Notes: generated from the sequence alone by a model not told the origin. Positions 1 through 9,377 are shown, counted from the stretch's first letter. The stretch is DNA of 64,000 nt from Fontibacillus phaseoli (GCF_003337355.1 NZ_QPJW01000016.1:1-64000), one strand, 5' to 3'. Made by a program: numbers and translations.

Positions 1-93
1 AAGACCCCTTGAAGACGACGAGGTTGATAGGCCTGAGGTGGAAGTGCAGCAATGTATGGAGCTGACAGGTACTAATCGGTCGAGGGCTTATCC
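1..93 (+). rRNA. 23S ribosomal RNA, 3' end (partial)
   Basis: The window opens inside the last domain of 23S rRNA. The terminal helix segment with ACTAATCGGTCGAGG near 71-85 is the usual Bacillales 3' end and the mature end should lie near base 93. The 5' part is outside the window. The 5S gene follows about 136 bp later, so this is the tail of an ordinary 16S-23S-5S operon. The exact end is inferred by comparison with remembered Bacillus sequence. Confidence 0.93.
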
Positions 94-229
94 AATAACT
101 AACACGCAAATTCACGTTTCGTATCCAGTTTTCAGGTGATCAAAACATCTGAACTAAGCTGCATGCCTTTTATAAGGTTTGATATTTTCTCGCAGCGATT
201 TCGAGAAGCGAAAGCTTCGAAAAATCATG

Positions 230-346
230 TTTGGTGGCGATGGCGGAGGGGTTCCACGCGTACCCATCCCGAACACGACCGTTAAGCCCTCCAGCGCCGA
301 TGGTACTTGGACCGAAGGGTCCTGGGAGAGTAGGACGCCGCCAAGC
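230..346 (+). rRNA. 5S ribosomal RNA
   Basis: A 117-nt segment with the standard Firmicute 5S features: a 5' strand TTTGGTGGCGATGGCG, the conserved loop CCCATCCCGAACACG near 265-279, and a 3' strand GACGCCGCCAAGC that pairs with the 5' end. It is the last gene of the rRNA operon and is followed at once by a strong intrinsic terminator. No tRNA genes follow it. Confidence 0.95.
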
Positions 347-355
347 AACGAAGAA

Positions 356-390
356 AGAGCACCACCGATAACCTCGGTGGTGCTCTTTTG
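356..390 (+). terminator. rRNA operon intrinsic terminator
   Basis: AGAGCACCACCG and CGGTGGTGCTCT form a 12-bp perfect stem with a short loop and are followed by TTTTG. It lies 10 nt after the 5S gene. Confidence 0.9.
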
Positions 391-1325
391 TTATATAAGG
401 TGTCAACAGGTGCCAACTTAACTGGAAAACCTACAGCTAATTTCGAAGAATTAGCTCTTTTGAGACAATTAACTGGAAAACCTGTAGCTAATTCGGAGGG
501 TTTGAGCCATTTTAGAGGAAAAGCGCAAAATTAGATGGAGGTTTTCCATCTAACTTACTCTGGCAGCCGATCTAGGCAAAATTAACTGTAGGAAATCCAG
601 TTAATTAGGCAGATACAAGTGAATTGGTCAGGAGCACGAGAGTTACTCCGAGCTGTGCGTATCGGACAGTACTATACTATACGAAGTAGACAGAGGCGTA
701 TCAATTTAGCCAGAAAGGATATTACGGTGCAAAAGGCCACGCCACGCAATGTCCTCAGATGTTTTACATGCAATCCATTCAGTTCAGGGCACGTAGTCGC
801 TTTTATTCGATTTAGATGTTTTGTAGGCGCCCGGAGTTACCACTTGCTATTCAAATGCCCGCCAGACCAGATGCACTAAGTTATCACTCGATCTTAGGTT
901 CATAGTGCTTAGCAGTGACGGCGTGTGATCAGCCGCTTTAGGCGCTCCTCAAGGCGTCCAGGAAGGTCCGAAGGAAGGTTCATGGAACTCCTAAACTCCC
1001 TAATCTGATTTGGAGCAATTTATATAAAGTGGCTGACTATAATTTATGAGCATACAGGATCCAGGTAAAGAGCAATATTTGCAAATTGTCACTTCACTTA
1101 ATGATTGAGGAAGGAGATTGTAGGGTCCTGCATCTTAGATTTGGTTAAAAAATAGTTAAGGAAACGTTAAATCTAAAGGAAAATAAAGAAGAAATTGTAA
1201 GGATAAATGTAAACCATTTCTGTCCTGGATTGGTTACAATAGGTTTTGTTACATTACGGTGTATTCGTTGGCTGATCATTAATTTTCAATTTTAATTAAA
1301 GCAGAACATCAGTGGAGGAAATCAT
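391..1325. other. Long intergenic spacer, no gene recognised
   Basis: About 930 bp between the rRNA terminator and the first protein gene. Its first part carries short repeats and palindromes (listed separately). One open frame at 619-879 on the plus strand has no recognisable domain, no clear ribosome binding site and unusual composition, so I do not call it. The rest (about 880-1300) becomes AT-rich towards the next gene and probably holds its promoter, but I see no convincing -35/-10 pair. Confidence 0.6.
418..606. repeat. Short interspersed repeats and palindromes
   Basis: A unit reading TAACTGGAAAACCTACAGC occurs near 418-442 and again with one or two changes near 469-494. A related, partly inverted copy at 580-606 is self-complementary at its ends (AATTAACTG and CCAGTTAATT). 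Between them, 531-553 is a palindrome with arms TTAGATGGA and TCCATCTAA. The set looks like a small non-coding repeat family or the decayed ends of a miniature element. No transposase is present. Confidence 0.6.
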
Positions 1326-2417
1326 ATGAACCTGAAGATAAGCTTTAGTGCGGGAATTTTAGCGGCAGGACTGTTTTTTGGCGGAGGATGGCTACCGGCG
1401 GAATCAAGTTATGTAGCAAGTGGTAAAACGCAACATTCGGTAAGCAATTCGGTAACTTTGCAATTTAACGGGAAGGCGGTACAACTGCAGGGGTTGCTCA
1501 TGGAAGGGAACACTTGGATTCCTATTGCTTTTTTGAGGGATAATCTTAAGCTGCCGTTTCATTACAATGAACAGAGTAAGACCTATTCTATTGGCCAGGG
1601 ATACCAAACATTGAATGTATCCATTTATGAGGGAGGCATTACTTCTTATGTGAATGATTATTTTCTATGGGAACAGCAGGCAAAGAACATAAATGGGCGC
1701 ATATATATTCCTTTTCAATGGGTAAAAAATTATCTAGGCTATGATGGGGAGTGGATTTCTTCAACAAAAGTCTTAAATGTGGTTAAAAGCAAAGAAAACG
1801 AACTCACCATTAGTACAGAGGGCTATGATAAGGACAATAATCAAGTCTCTATTCACATCGATTATCCGAAGCTGAGCGGATCGGGAAATTTGGAAGCTGA
1901 AAAAGCTATGAACGAGATATTGAAGAAGGACGCCAAGTTGTTTCATGACAGTATCGATAAACGGTTAAACGAACTCGGAGCCGTAGAAGAGGGCAATATG
2001 CCATACGAGTTTAAAGGGTCTTACCTTGTGACGTATAATCAAAACGGGGTGCTAAGCCTTGTTACGGAACAATACGAATATTTGGGCGGCGCTCATGGCA
2101 TGAATATTCGCAAAGGGTATATTTTTTCATTAAAAGACGGGAAGTTGTTGAGCTTGGGAGATTTACTCGGTGAAAATAAGGATTACCTCAAACTGCTGAA
2201 TAAAAAGCTAAGCGGCAAGCTGAATGCATTGCCGGGGTATTTTGGCGGATTTAAAGGGTTGGGGGATCAGCCTGACTTCTATTTGCAGCCCGGAGGGTTG
2301 CGGTTTTTCTTCCAACTGTATGAATATACGCCTTATGCCGCAGGTTTTCCCGAGTTTACGATCGGCTTCAATGAATTATTGCCTAAAGGCAGCAGTCCAT
2401 TCCAAGCTTTTAAATAA
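1326..2417 (+). CDS. Secreted stalk-domain / DUF4163-DUF3298 protein
   Basis: A 363-residue exported protein. Residues 1-27 form a signal peptide with a glycine- and alanine-rich hydrophobic core. Residues 42-150 resemble the copper amine oxidase N-terminal (stalk) domain common in Paenibacillus surface proteins, with the pattern NGKAVQLQG, GNTWIPIAFLRD and GRIYIPFQWVKN. Residues 155-360 resemble the paired DUF4163/DUF3298 region found in RsiV and PdaC, with the typical YEYLGGAHGMN stretch. Unlike RsiV it has no cytoplasmic anti-sigma segment and no internal membrane helix, so I do not call it an anti-sigma factor. Start ATG is preceded by GTGGAGGAA. It stands alone between the rRNA operon and a small lipoprotein. 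A role at the cell surface is inference. Confidence 0.75.
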   Translation: MNLKISFSAGILAAGLFFGGGWLPAESSYVASGKTQHSVSNSVTLQFNGKAVQLQGLLMEGNTWIPIAFLRDNLKLPFHYNEQSKTYSIGQGYQTLNVSIYEGGITSYVNDYFLWEQQAKNINGRIYIPFQWVKNYLGYDGEWISSTKVLNVVKSKENELTISTEGYDKDNNQVSIHIDYPKLSGSGNLEAEKAMNEILKKDAKLFHDSIDKRLNELGAVEEGNMPYEFKGSYLVTYNQNGVLSLVTEQYEYLGGAHGMNIRKGYIFSLKDGKLLSLGDLLGENKDYLKLLNKKLSGKLNALPGYFGGFKGLGDQPDFYLQPGGLRFFFQLYEYTPYAAGFPEFTIGFNELLPKGSSPFQAFK

Positions 2418-2620
2418 GAGTAATACACTATGAATATAAAAGATTAAGGAGCTATTAAAAGGAATGTAACCTTTTTGTCACCGACAGGCTCAAAACTACC
2501 GTTATAATTAAGTGTGGTATCTTTATATAGGTTTTAAGGCCTATCCGCGTTCTATATCAGGAATTGACATCTAGGGATAATAAACGGCGAGAATATAGGT
2601 TGGGTAAGGAGGAATACAGC

Positions 2621-3046
2621 ATGCGGCAAAGAGGAATAGGACATTCCTTGTGCTTCATGGGGGTAGTCTTCATGATGTTGTTCATCATTGTAGGCTGTGC
2701 TGCTTCTGAGCCTTCCTGGACGACATTTGTCGGTTCAGCGGTAGAGAAGAGTTTCCCTGTTCCTAAAGAAGCAAAGCGAACGGAAACGGCGATGAACAAT
2801 TCAAAAATGGATTACGTGCATTACTCCTTGTCCGGTCTCCGTGAGAGCGATAGCGTGCCGGAGGCTTACCAGAAGGCTATTACGGAATGGGGCTGGACGG
2901 AGAAGAAAGAGGAAAGCGCGGGAACAACCCGGGTTTTCAATAAGGACAAATTGGTTGTACTGCTTACGATCCATGATAATGCCTTCACCGTGTTAGTTCC
3001 CAAAATGGAGGAGAAGGCCGTAATTCAAGGTTTGGAGAGCCCATAG
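2621..3046 (+). CDS. Small lipoprotein of unknown function
   Basis: A 141-residue protein starting at ATG 2621 behind GGTAAGGAGG. An upstream in-frame ATG at 2564 would put 19 extra charged residues before the signal peptide and is unlikely. The N-terminus has a hydrophobic stretch ending in a lipobox (IIVGC), so the mature protein should begin with a lipid-modified cysteine near residue 24 and be held on the outer face of the membrane. The rest is a small soluble domain with no motif I recognise; the segment about 40-130 looks like alternating strands and helices. It is transcribed alone and ends at a shared terminator facing the next, opposite gene. Confidence 0.7.
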   Translation: MRQRGIGHSLCFMGVVFMMLFIIVGCAASEPSWTTFVGSAVEKSFPVPKEAKRTETAMNNSKMDYVHYSLSGLRESDSVPEAYQKAITEWGWTEKKEESAGTTRVFNKDKLVVLLTIHDNAFTVLVPKMEEKAVIQGLESP

Positions 3047-3127
3047 TTTTCATAGGATGCCCTCTGCAAGACAAGCACAAGTAAATGTAAAACAGCATAT
3101 GCCAATGAATCCTTCGAGTAAGGAATC

Positions 3128-3173
3128 AAAATAGCCTGTCACTTGCAAATATTGCAAGTAACAGGCTATTTTA
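3128..3173. terminator. Bidirectional intrinsic terminator
   Basis: A long stem with arms AAATAGCCTGT and ACAGGCTATTT and an inner ACTTGCAA/TTGCAAGT pairing. A T-run follows on the plus strand and the mirrored A-run serves the minus strand. It separates the converging lipoprotein gene and membrane protein gene. Confidence 0.85.
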
Positions 3174-3223
3174 GTTTCGAAGAAGATGTTAAGCAGAATT
3201 GTTGAATCGATATGTAGGGTAAG

Positions 3224-3748
3224 TTAAGGCATGTAATAAGAGGTATCTTGTTCATTAAACTTGATCATGCCATTTTTGGGTTGTTTTCTTAGACCGGCTA
3301 GAATAAAAAATCTTGGAGTAAGGAACCACAAATGCCACAATATTAATGAAATGACGAAGGATACGGGCGACCAGGGAATCAGAATCGCGATAATGCAGCA
3401 GCCGATCCAGGCAGCATGAAGATGTACGCTTCGAAACGTACTGTAGCTGACGAATTGATCGGGCAAGTAGCCGATCCAAGGGAGTCGACGGGTAAATCGC
3501 CAGCGCTTGCGGTAAGAGTGGCTGATAATAATAAGTACGGACCGGGAAATGACAAAGTGGATCCATAGCACGAGCGGAATCGCGAGCAGGAAAAAGAAAA
3601 TACTGGTCCAAGAAATAAACACCATCTCTGCAATAAGCCAGATAAATGGGAGTACTAAAAAGCTGTGGATCAACGGTTTCGGCAAGACGATTTTTTTAAG
3701 CAGTTTATAGTGGTAAAACGTCGCATTATTTCCGGATTCGGCAGGCAT
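3224..3748 (-). CDS. Integral membrane protein, unknown function
   Basis: A 174-residue basic membrane protein. Hydrophobic segments near residues 25-45, 48-70, 112-125 and 128-150 suggest four membrane helices, with an arginine-rich cytoplasmic loop (RKRWRFTRR) between the second and third. No family is recognised. The minus-strand start at 3748 has AAGGAGGAA upstream, although the spacing of about 13 nt is long. It is divergent from csfB and converges with the lipoprotein gene. Nothing in the sequence points to transport or enzymatic activity. Confidence 0.6.
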   Translation of the reverse strand: MPAESGNNATFYHYKLLKKIVLPKPLIHSFLVLPFIWLIAEMVFISWTSIFFFLLAIPLVLWIHFVISRSVLIIISHSYRKRWRFTRRLPWIGYLPDQFVSYSTFRSVHLHAAWIGCCIIAILIPWSPVSFVISLILWHLWFLTPRFFILAGLRKQPKNGMIKFNEQDTSYYMP

Positions 3749-3914
3749 ATGAGACTGTATTCCTCCTTGGCTAACGTTGGCGTGAAATGCTTTATTGAAA
3801 GAACACCCTGATTACTATATCGGATAAAAGAAAGATTTTTTAAGATATCCGCCGTACAAACACGGAGAGCTTGGAAGCGGCATATATATAAAGTAGGAAA
3901 GTGACTATGAAAAG

Positions 3915-3944
3915 GTTTAAATTAATAGAATCTGTGTCATACTG
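3915..3944 (+). promoter_or_regulatory. Possible forespore (sigma-F/G type) promoter of csfB
   Basis: GTTTA (fits the -35 pattern GYWTA) at 3915-3919, 18 nt spacer, then CATACTG (close to the sigma-G -10 CATnnTA) at 3938-3944. csfB is forespore-expressed in B. subtilis. The match is partial and the call is tentative. Confidence 0.35.
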
Positions 3945-3973
3945 GTAGTAAAACACACGAGGTGGGATCGTAA

Positions 3974-4159
3974 ATGGATGAACTTACCGAAAACACATGT
4001 ATTATCTGCGGGGAACCGAAGTCTGAAGGCATTCATATCGTTTCGGAATTCATATGCGACGCTTGCGAGTCGGAAATGGTACACACGGATGTTCAGGAGG
4101 ATAAATATCATTTTTTTATTCATCGCATGAGGCAGATTTGGGTAGAAAAAAATGCATAA
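3974..4159 (+). CDS. csfB: Anti-sigma-G factor CsfB/Gin
   Basis: A 61-residue protein with two zinc-knuckle pairs, CIICGEPKSEGIH (C10, C13) and FICDACESEM (C29, C32), the signature of the Gin family. In B. subtilis Gin binds sigma-G and holds it inactive until engulfment is complete; the same family also antagonises sigma-E. Length is normal. ATG 3974 has GAGGTGGG at good spacing. Position upstream of yaaO and tmk matches B. subtilis. A weak terminator follows, so it is probably monocistronic. Confidence 0.92.
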   Translation: MDELTENTCIICGEPKSEGIHIVSEFICDACESEMVHTDVQEDKYHFFIHRMRQIWVEKNA

Positions 4160-4172
4160 ACACGTATGGTGA

Positions 4173-4205
4173 GGGACCTGATCTATAAATTGGCGGGTCC
4201 TTTTA
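4173..4205 (+). terminator. Weak intrinsic terminator after csfB
   Basis: GGACC and GGTCC pair across a loop of about 17 nt, followed by TTTTAT. Short stem, so efficiency is uncertain. Confidence 0.45.
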
Positions 4206-4235
4206 TGTTGCCCTTCATAGTTGGAAAGCGTTACA

Positions 4236-5819
4236 ATGAAGCGAAAGACAAGATATCTAAACAAGCCGGAAGGATTTGGATATAGATTGAATGCAGAAAA
4301 AGGAGTGAAGGGAAACGAAAAGGCTCCCTTATATGAAGCTTTGCTGCAATACAAGGCGCGGGGAGATGTTTCTTTCCATGTGCCGGGGCATAAGAACGGC
4401 ATGTCCCATAGGGGGGACCTGGGCGGTGAATTGGCCCAGGTTATGAAGATCGACGTGACGGAAATTACCGGCACGGACGATTTGCACCATCCGGAGGGCG
4501 TCATTCGCGAGGCGCAGCAACTCGCAGCGGATGCGTATGGCGCGGAGGAGTCGTTCTTTTTGGTTGGCGGCAGTACCGCCGGCAACCTGGCACTGATTCT
4601 GAGCGTGTGCACCGCTCCAGGTGATGTGCTGCTCGTGCAGCGGAACGTGCATAAATCCGTGATCCACGGATTAATGTTGGCGCACGCGCACGCGGTATTC
4701 TTGGCGCCGCTGCACGACCCCGGCAGCGGCTTAGCGACCATCCCGTCGGAGGAGACGGTGCGCGAAGCCCTGCGCCGGTATCCCGGCGCCAAGGGGCTGC
4801 TCGTCACGCACCCAAATTACTACGGGATGGGAGCCCCGCTATGGCCGCTGGCCACGCTCTGCCACGCGCACGGCGTGCCGCTGCTCGTGGACGAGGCGCA
4901 CGGCGCCCACTTCGGGCTGCACCCGGCGCTGCCGGAGAGCGCCCTGCAGGCCGGCGCCGACGGCGTCGTGCAGTCCACGCACAAGATGCTGACCGCGCTC
5001 ACCATGGGCGCGATGCTGCATGTGCAGGGCGGCCTGCTCGACCGCGGCCTGCTGCGGCAGCGGCTGGCGATGGTGCAGAGCTCCAGCCCGTCGTATCCGA
5101 TCATGGCTTCGCTCGATTTGAGCCGCAGCCTGCTGCAGTCCCGTGGGCCGGCCTTTTTTGAAAGTGCTCTGGCCGCCGTCGGGCAACTGCGCCTCGGTTT
5201 GCGACAGCTCCCGCGCTTCGGCCTGCTGACACCGGGCGCACGCGGAGAAGGATCTGCATATGCTATACAAGATCCCTTTAAAGCCGTACTGTATGATGCG
5301 ACAGGCCGTTGGAGTGGCTACGAGCTGCAGGAGAGGCTGGAAGCGGCCGGCTGCGTTCCTGAAATGAGCGATGAACGCCATGTGGTGTTAGCGCTGAGTC
5401 CGGCAACGACGGAAGGGGATATCGGCCGCTTGCTGCGAGCGTTGAAGCAAATGGATTCAGAAAGCGAGGTTTCCCCGGGCCCGGGCAGACCACCAAACCC
5501 GCAAAGTAAATTTTCCACGTGGAACATCGATGCGGTTTCAACACCCGTGACCTTCGGTCTCCGCCCTATCATGCCGGAGGACAAGGAGTCGGTTTCACTA
5601 GAAAGCAGCGCAGGCCGTTTGGCAGCGGAGATGATTATTCCTTATCCACCGGGCATTCCGCTCTTATATCCGGGCGAAGAGATCAACGAACGCGTTATGG
5701 AGCAGTTGTTGGCGCTTCGTCAGGCCCAGGCTAAATGTCAGGGAGCTGCCGATCCCACCTTGAATACCATACAAGTGATAAAGCATAGGAAAGAAAGCAG
5801 GGAACGTGTTGAACGCTAA
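4236..5819 (+). CDS. yaaO: Orn/Lys/Arg decarboxylase family PLP enzyme (YaaO-like)
   Basis: A fold-type I, PLP-dependent decarboxylase of the Orn/Lys/Arg family. Visible features are the family-typical opening PLYEALLQYKARGDVSFHVPGHKNG (written here as PLYEALLQYK then FHVPGHKNG), the cofactor-binding segment GGSTAGNLAL, the aspartate motif VDEAHGAHFG, and the Schiff-base lysine in STHKMLTALTMG. The C-terminal domain carries IPYPPGIPLLYPGE. Substrate cannot be read: YaaO paralogues include lysine, ornithine and arginine decarboxylases of polyamine metabolism. The start is uncertain. Similarity begins only near residue 28, so TTG 4287 is possible; ATG 4236 is the upstream choice. The centre of the gene (about 4700-5150) is much richer in G and C than either end. 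It overlaps tmk by 14 nt, so the two are likely co-transcribed. Confidence 0.9.
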   Translation: MKRKTRYLNKPEGFGYRLNAEKGVKGNEKAPLYEALLQYKARGDVSFHVPGHKNGMSHRGDLGGELAQVMKIDVTEITGTDDLHHPEGVIREAQQLAADAYGAEESFFLVGGSTAGNLALILSVCTAPGDVLLVQRNVHKSVIHGLMLAHAHAVFLAPLHDPGSGLATIPSEETVREALRRYPGAKGLLVTHPNYYGMGAPLWPLATLCHAHGVPLLVDEAHGAHFGLHPALPESALQAGADGVVQSTHKMLTALTMGAMLHVQGGLLDRGLLRQRLAMVQSSSPSYPIMASLDLSRSLLQSRGPAFFESALAAVGQLRLGLRQLPRFGLLTPGARGEGSAYAIQDPFKAVLYDATGRWSGYELQERLEAAGCVPEMSDERHVVLALSPATTEGDIGRLLRALKQMDSESEVSPGPGRPPNPQSKFSTWNIDAVSTPVTFGLRPIMPEDKESVSLESSAGRLAAEMIIPYPPGIPLLYPGEEINERVMEQLLALRQAQAKCQGAADPTLNTIQVIKHRKESRERVER

Positions 5820-6459
5820 AAGACGAGGGTTATTCATTACATTAGAAGGCGGAGACGGATCGGGAAAGACTTCGATCATCGATGAATTGGGACGAGAGCT
5901 GGAAGCGCGCGGGATTCCTTATATCACCACCCGGGAACCGGGAGGTATCCAGATTGCCGAAAGTATTCGCGAGATCATTTTGAATCCGGCGAATACCGAA
6001 ATGGACGGACGGACGGAGGCTCTCTTATATGCAGCTGCACGCAGACAACATATAGCGGAGAAAGTAGAACCCGCTTTGGCGAAGGGAATTACCGTACTGT
6101 GCGACCGTTTTATCGATAGCAGTTTGGCCTACCAAGGGTATGCCCGGGGACTGGGCATAGATGAAGTGCTGTCGATCAATCTGTTCGCCACCGCCGGGAG
6201 GTTTCCGGACCTGACCTTTTATATGGATATTGATCCTGAAACCGGACTTTCGCGCATAGCGGCGGGACAGGGCAGGGAAATTAACCGCCTTGATCTTGAG
6301 GATCTCTCGTTTCACCATAAGGTAAGGGATGGCTATGCGATCGTCGCAGCCATGTATCCGGAGCGAATCCAGAAGGTGGACGCTTCCAGAACAAAACAAG
6401 AGGTAACGGCCGATATTAGAAACCGGCTTGCCGCGGCATTAAAGGATTTTGGACTATGA
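5806..6459 (+). CDS. tmk: Thymidylate kinase
   Basis: Phosphorylates dTMP to dTDP with ATP in the cytoplasm, an essential step in dTTP supply. The 217 residues contain the P-loop EGGDGSGKTS near residue 14, the DR(F/Y/H) motif as CDRFIDSSLAYQG near residue 98, REPGG near residue 43 and a lid region around 145-160. Length is normal. A TTG start at 5806 lies inside the end of yaaO; a GTG at 5803 is the adjacent alternative. Overlap with yaaO implies translational coupling. Confidence 0.95.
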   Translation: MLNAKRRGLFITLEGGDGSGKTSIIDELGRELEARGIPYITTREPGGIQIAESIREIILNPANTEMDGRTEALLYAAARRQHIAEKVEPALAKGITVLCDRFIDSSLAYQGYARGLGIDEVLSINLFATAGRFPDLTFYMDIDPETGLSRIAAGQGREINRLDLEDLSFHHKVRDGYAIVAAMYPERIQKVDASRTKQEVTADIRNRLAAALKDFGL

Positions 6460-6535
6460 ATGTCAAATAATAAAGAAGTGGTTAAAAATCTATAAGGTAG
6501 CTCAAAGGTTATCTTAGGAGTAAACGCTCATTTAA

Positions 6536-6886
<351 letters not shown>

Positions 6887-6930
6887 GACATTTATATAAC
6901 AAGATTAATGAAAGAACGGCGGTGATAGCT

Positions 6931-7374
6931 GTGAAAATAGATCCGGGGTACAGACCGCTGAAAAGCGGTTTGGGAGTGAATGAAAATGCGGCCAAGCCGG
7001 TGCAGGCCAAAAGCTTTTCCGATGTCATGCAGCACCATGGCGAACAGGCTACCAAAGAGGAGTTGAATCGGAGATTTAAGGAGATTCAGCTTCAGGGTGA
7101 CCGGCTGGCCCATTCCATGACCGTCCGGGAACTGAAGGCATACCGCCTGTTGGTCAAAAGATTTCTGGAAGATACCGTTCGCCGCGGGGTTACCATTAAG
7201 GAATCCAGGGGTTGGGATCGCCGGGGACGCGGCAAGCGCTATAAGCTGCTGGACGAGGTGGATGCCGCCCTGCTCGCAATGGCGGATGAGTTGTTGGAGA
7301 CGGAACAGGGGAAGATAGAGCTGTTGCAAAAAATCGGCGAGATTCGGGGCATGCTGATTAATATTTGCTTCTAG
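6931..7374 (+). CDS. yaaR: YaaR family protein (DUF327)
   Basis: About 147 residues, mainly helical and charged. The C-terminal part with ESRGWDRRGRGKRYKLLDEVD is conserved in YaaR proteins. Function is unknown; the gene sits between darA and holB in many Bacillales. GTG 6931 is preferred because GGCGGTG lies 7 nt upstream; an in-frame GTG at 6922 overlaps that site. It ends about 70 bp before holB with no terminator, so it belongs to the same transcription unit. Confidence 0.88.
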   Translation: MKIDPGYRPLKSGLGVNENAAKPVQAKSFSDVMQHHGEQATKEELNRRFKEIQLQGDRLAHSMTVRELKAYRLLVKRFLEDTVRRGVTIKESRGWDRRGRGKRYKLLDEVDAALLAMADELLETEQGKIELLQKIGEIRGMLINICF

Positions 7375-7445
7375 CGCCGAACCGTGTATCCCTCCGTATA
7401 CAGGCATCTTCCGGAAATGTCTTGGAAGAAAGGTAGAAATCGACT

Positions 7446-8420
7446 ATGTCTTTTAAGGAAATTATAGGGCAGGAGGCAGCGAAGCAGCTGTTGCAAAGCG
7501 GCCTCCGCCAACATCGCATATCCCATGCCTATATCTTCAGCGGGCCACCGGGAAGCGGGCAGAAAGAGATGGCTATGGCCTTTGTCCAGGCCTTGTACTG
7601 TACCGCTGAGGGCGACGATGCCTGTGGCGAATGCCTGGAGTGCCGGAAAGTGTTGCACGGCAATCACCCGGACCTGCATCAAATATCTCCTGACGGAGCT
7701 ACCATTAAAATTGACCAAATCCGTGATTTGCAGCGGATTTTTTCGTACCGTTCGGAGAGCGGGAACCCAAAGGCTTACATTATTGATCAAGCGGATAAAA
7801 TGACCGTGCAAGCGGCAAACAGCCTGCTGAAATTTCTGGAAGAGCCTCCATCTCCCGCAGTCGCAATTTTACTTTCCGACAATGGGCGGGCTTTGCTGCC
7901 TACTATTCAATCAAGGGCTCAGTGGGTATCGTTTTTGCCGCTGGATCCGGAAGTGATGCTGCAGATGTTAACCGGCGAAGGCTTTCCGGTAGCCCTGTCC
8001 CGGCCGGCCGTTCATGTGGCCGCCGGACTGGAGGCATGCCGCGAACTGTTGCGTCAGAATTGGTTTGCAGAAATTAGAAACGTAGTGTTACAATTAGGGA
8101 AGGATACCGCTGGCCGTGGCGGCTCTCCTATCGTTACAGCGCAGCAAATTGTATTCAAAACAGGGTTAGGCGAGCATTTGGACATGCTGTTTGACCTTTT
8201 CCATTTGTGGTTCAAAGACATGATCCATGCGCTCTATCATAGACATGATCACATCGTTTTCATAGATGAGCTGGATTTTATCGTTAAGCATGCTTTTTCA
8301 CGCAGCGCGGAGCAGTGGATTGATGCGATGGCGCTTGCGGCAGAGAGCAAGAAGAAACTCCGTCAGCATATGAACGGCCAACTCTGTCTCGAACAGTTCC
8401 TGATCGGCATCGGCGGGTAA
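7446..8420 (+). CDS. holB: DNA polymerase III delta' subunit
   Basis: A clamp-loader subunit of 324 residues. An AAA+ module at the N-terminus has the P-loop FSGPPGSGQKEMA and a zinc-binding loop with four cysteines (CTAEGDDACGECLEC). The sensor-1 region NSLLKFLEEPP near residue 125 is typical for delta'. The C-terminal third is the helical collar domain. It acts in the cytoplasm loading the sliding clamp during replication. Neighbours ricT and yabA match the B. subtilis order. Confidence 0.95.
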   Translation: MSFKEIIGQEAAKQLLQSGLRQHRISHAYIFSGPPGSGQKEMAMAFVQALYCTAEGDDACGECLECRKVLHGNHPDLHQISPDGATIKIDQIRDLQRIFSYRSESGNPKAYIIDQADKMTVQAANSLLKFLEEPPSPAVAILLSDNGRALLPTIQSRAQWVSFLPLDPEVMLQMLTGEGFPVALSRPAVHVAAGLEACRELLRQNWFAEIRNVVLQLGKDTAGRGGSPIVTAQQIVFKTGLGEHLDMLFDLFHLWFKDMIHALYHRHDHIVFIDELDFIVKHAFSRSAEQWIDAMALAAESKKKLRQHMNGQLCLEQFLIGIGG

Positions 8421-8532
8421 CCGTGATGTCTCAGGCCGAAGTCAAGGCTTCGGGCAGATGAACTTCTCCCGTGCAAGAACATGGGTTTTAAGGAGTCACC
8501 AGGTTTTTATAGGTATACAAGGGGGTAAGTTT

Positions 8533-9333
8533 TTGTACACTGTAGTAGGCGTCCGTTTTAAAAAAGCGGGCAAAATATATTACTTCGATCCGCTGGAGCT
8601 TCCTGTTGAGAAGGACCAAAGCGTTATTGTTGAAACGGCGCGCGGGATTGAGTACGGGAAAGTAGTCGTTGGCAAGAAGCAGGTCGGGGAGAACGATGTT
8701 GTGCTCCCGCTGAAAAAGGTAATCCGTATTGCCGACGAGTCCGATGCCCGTGTTGTGGAGGAGAACAAGTTTGCGGCAAAAAACGCTTTTGCCACATGTT
8801 TAAATAAAATTAAAGACCATGATTTAAAAATGAAGCTGGTTGACGTGGAATTCACGTTTGACCGAAACAAAATCATTTTTTACTTTACGGCAGAGGGTCG
8901 GGTCGATTTTCGCGAACTGGTTAAGGATTTGGCCAGTATTTTCCGGACACGGATCGAACTTCGGCAAATCGGCGTCAGGGATGAAGCCAAGATGCTTGGC
9001 GGGATCGGTCCCTGTGGACGGGTGCTTTGTTGCTCTTCCTGGCTTGGCGATTTTGAACCGGTGTCGATCAAGATGGCGAAGGACCAGAGCTTATCGCTGA
9101 ATCCGACCAAAATTTCGGGACTGTGCGGCCGGTTAATGTGCTGCTTGAAATTTGAGCATGATAACTACGAAAGCTCAAAGGAGGAGCTTCCTTCGGTAGG
9201 CAAGATGGTTGTCACATCGCTGGGAGACGGGAAAGTGGTTGGTCTGAACGCCGGAGCACGTACGGTTCATGTGCAATTGTTTGAAGTCGGCAAAGTCAAA
9301 GAGCTTCCGCTCGACGATGTCGTTTTGAAATAA
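8533..9333 (+). CDS. ricT: RicT (YaaT), PSP1-domain protein of the Ric complex
   Basis: A 266-residue protein starting at TTG 8533 (reading MYTVVGVRFKKAGKIYYFDP), with AAGGGGGT 4-10 nt upstream. The longer frame from 8458 has no site. PSP1 features are the cysteine-rich segments GPCGRVLCCSSWLGDF and GLCGRLMCCLKFEHDNY. In B. subtilis RicT with RicA and RicF carries iron-sulphur clusters, assists RNase Y maturation of operon mRNAs and affects sporulation, competence and biofilm formation. All the cysteines expected for cluster binding are present. Confidence 0.95.
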   Translation: MYTVVGVRFKKAGKIYYFDPLELPVEKDQSVIVETARGIEYGKVVVGKKQVGENDVVLPLKKVIRIADESDARVVEENKFAAKNAFATCLNKIKDHDLKMKLVDVEFTFDRNKIIFYFTAEGRVDFRELVKDLASIFRTRIELRQIGVRDEAKMLGGIGPCGRVLCCSSWLGDFEPVSIKMAKDQSLSLNPTKISGLCGRLMCCLKFEHDNYESSKEELPSVGKMVVTSLGDGKVVGLNAGARTVHVQLFEVGKVKELPLDDVVLK

Positions 9334-9377
9334 AAGTTGTTCAAGAAAGACTTTAGAGATGACTCTGGGGTGGGTAC

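Noticed and set aside
619-879. 86-codon ORF after the rRNA operon
   Set aside because: No start signal or known family; composition looks like chance in a degenerate spacer.
1326-2417. RsiV-type anti-sigma factor
   Set aside because: DUF3298-like region is present but there is no cytoplasmic anti-sigma segment, no internal membrane helix and no adjacent ECF sigma gene.
4841-5381. Arg/Ala-rich ORFs overlapping the centre of yaaO
   Set aside because: Shadow frames caused by high GC in yaaO, which has all its catalytic motifs in its own frame.
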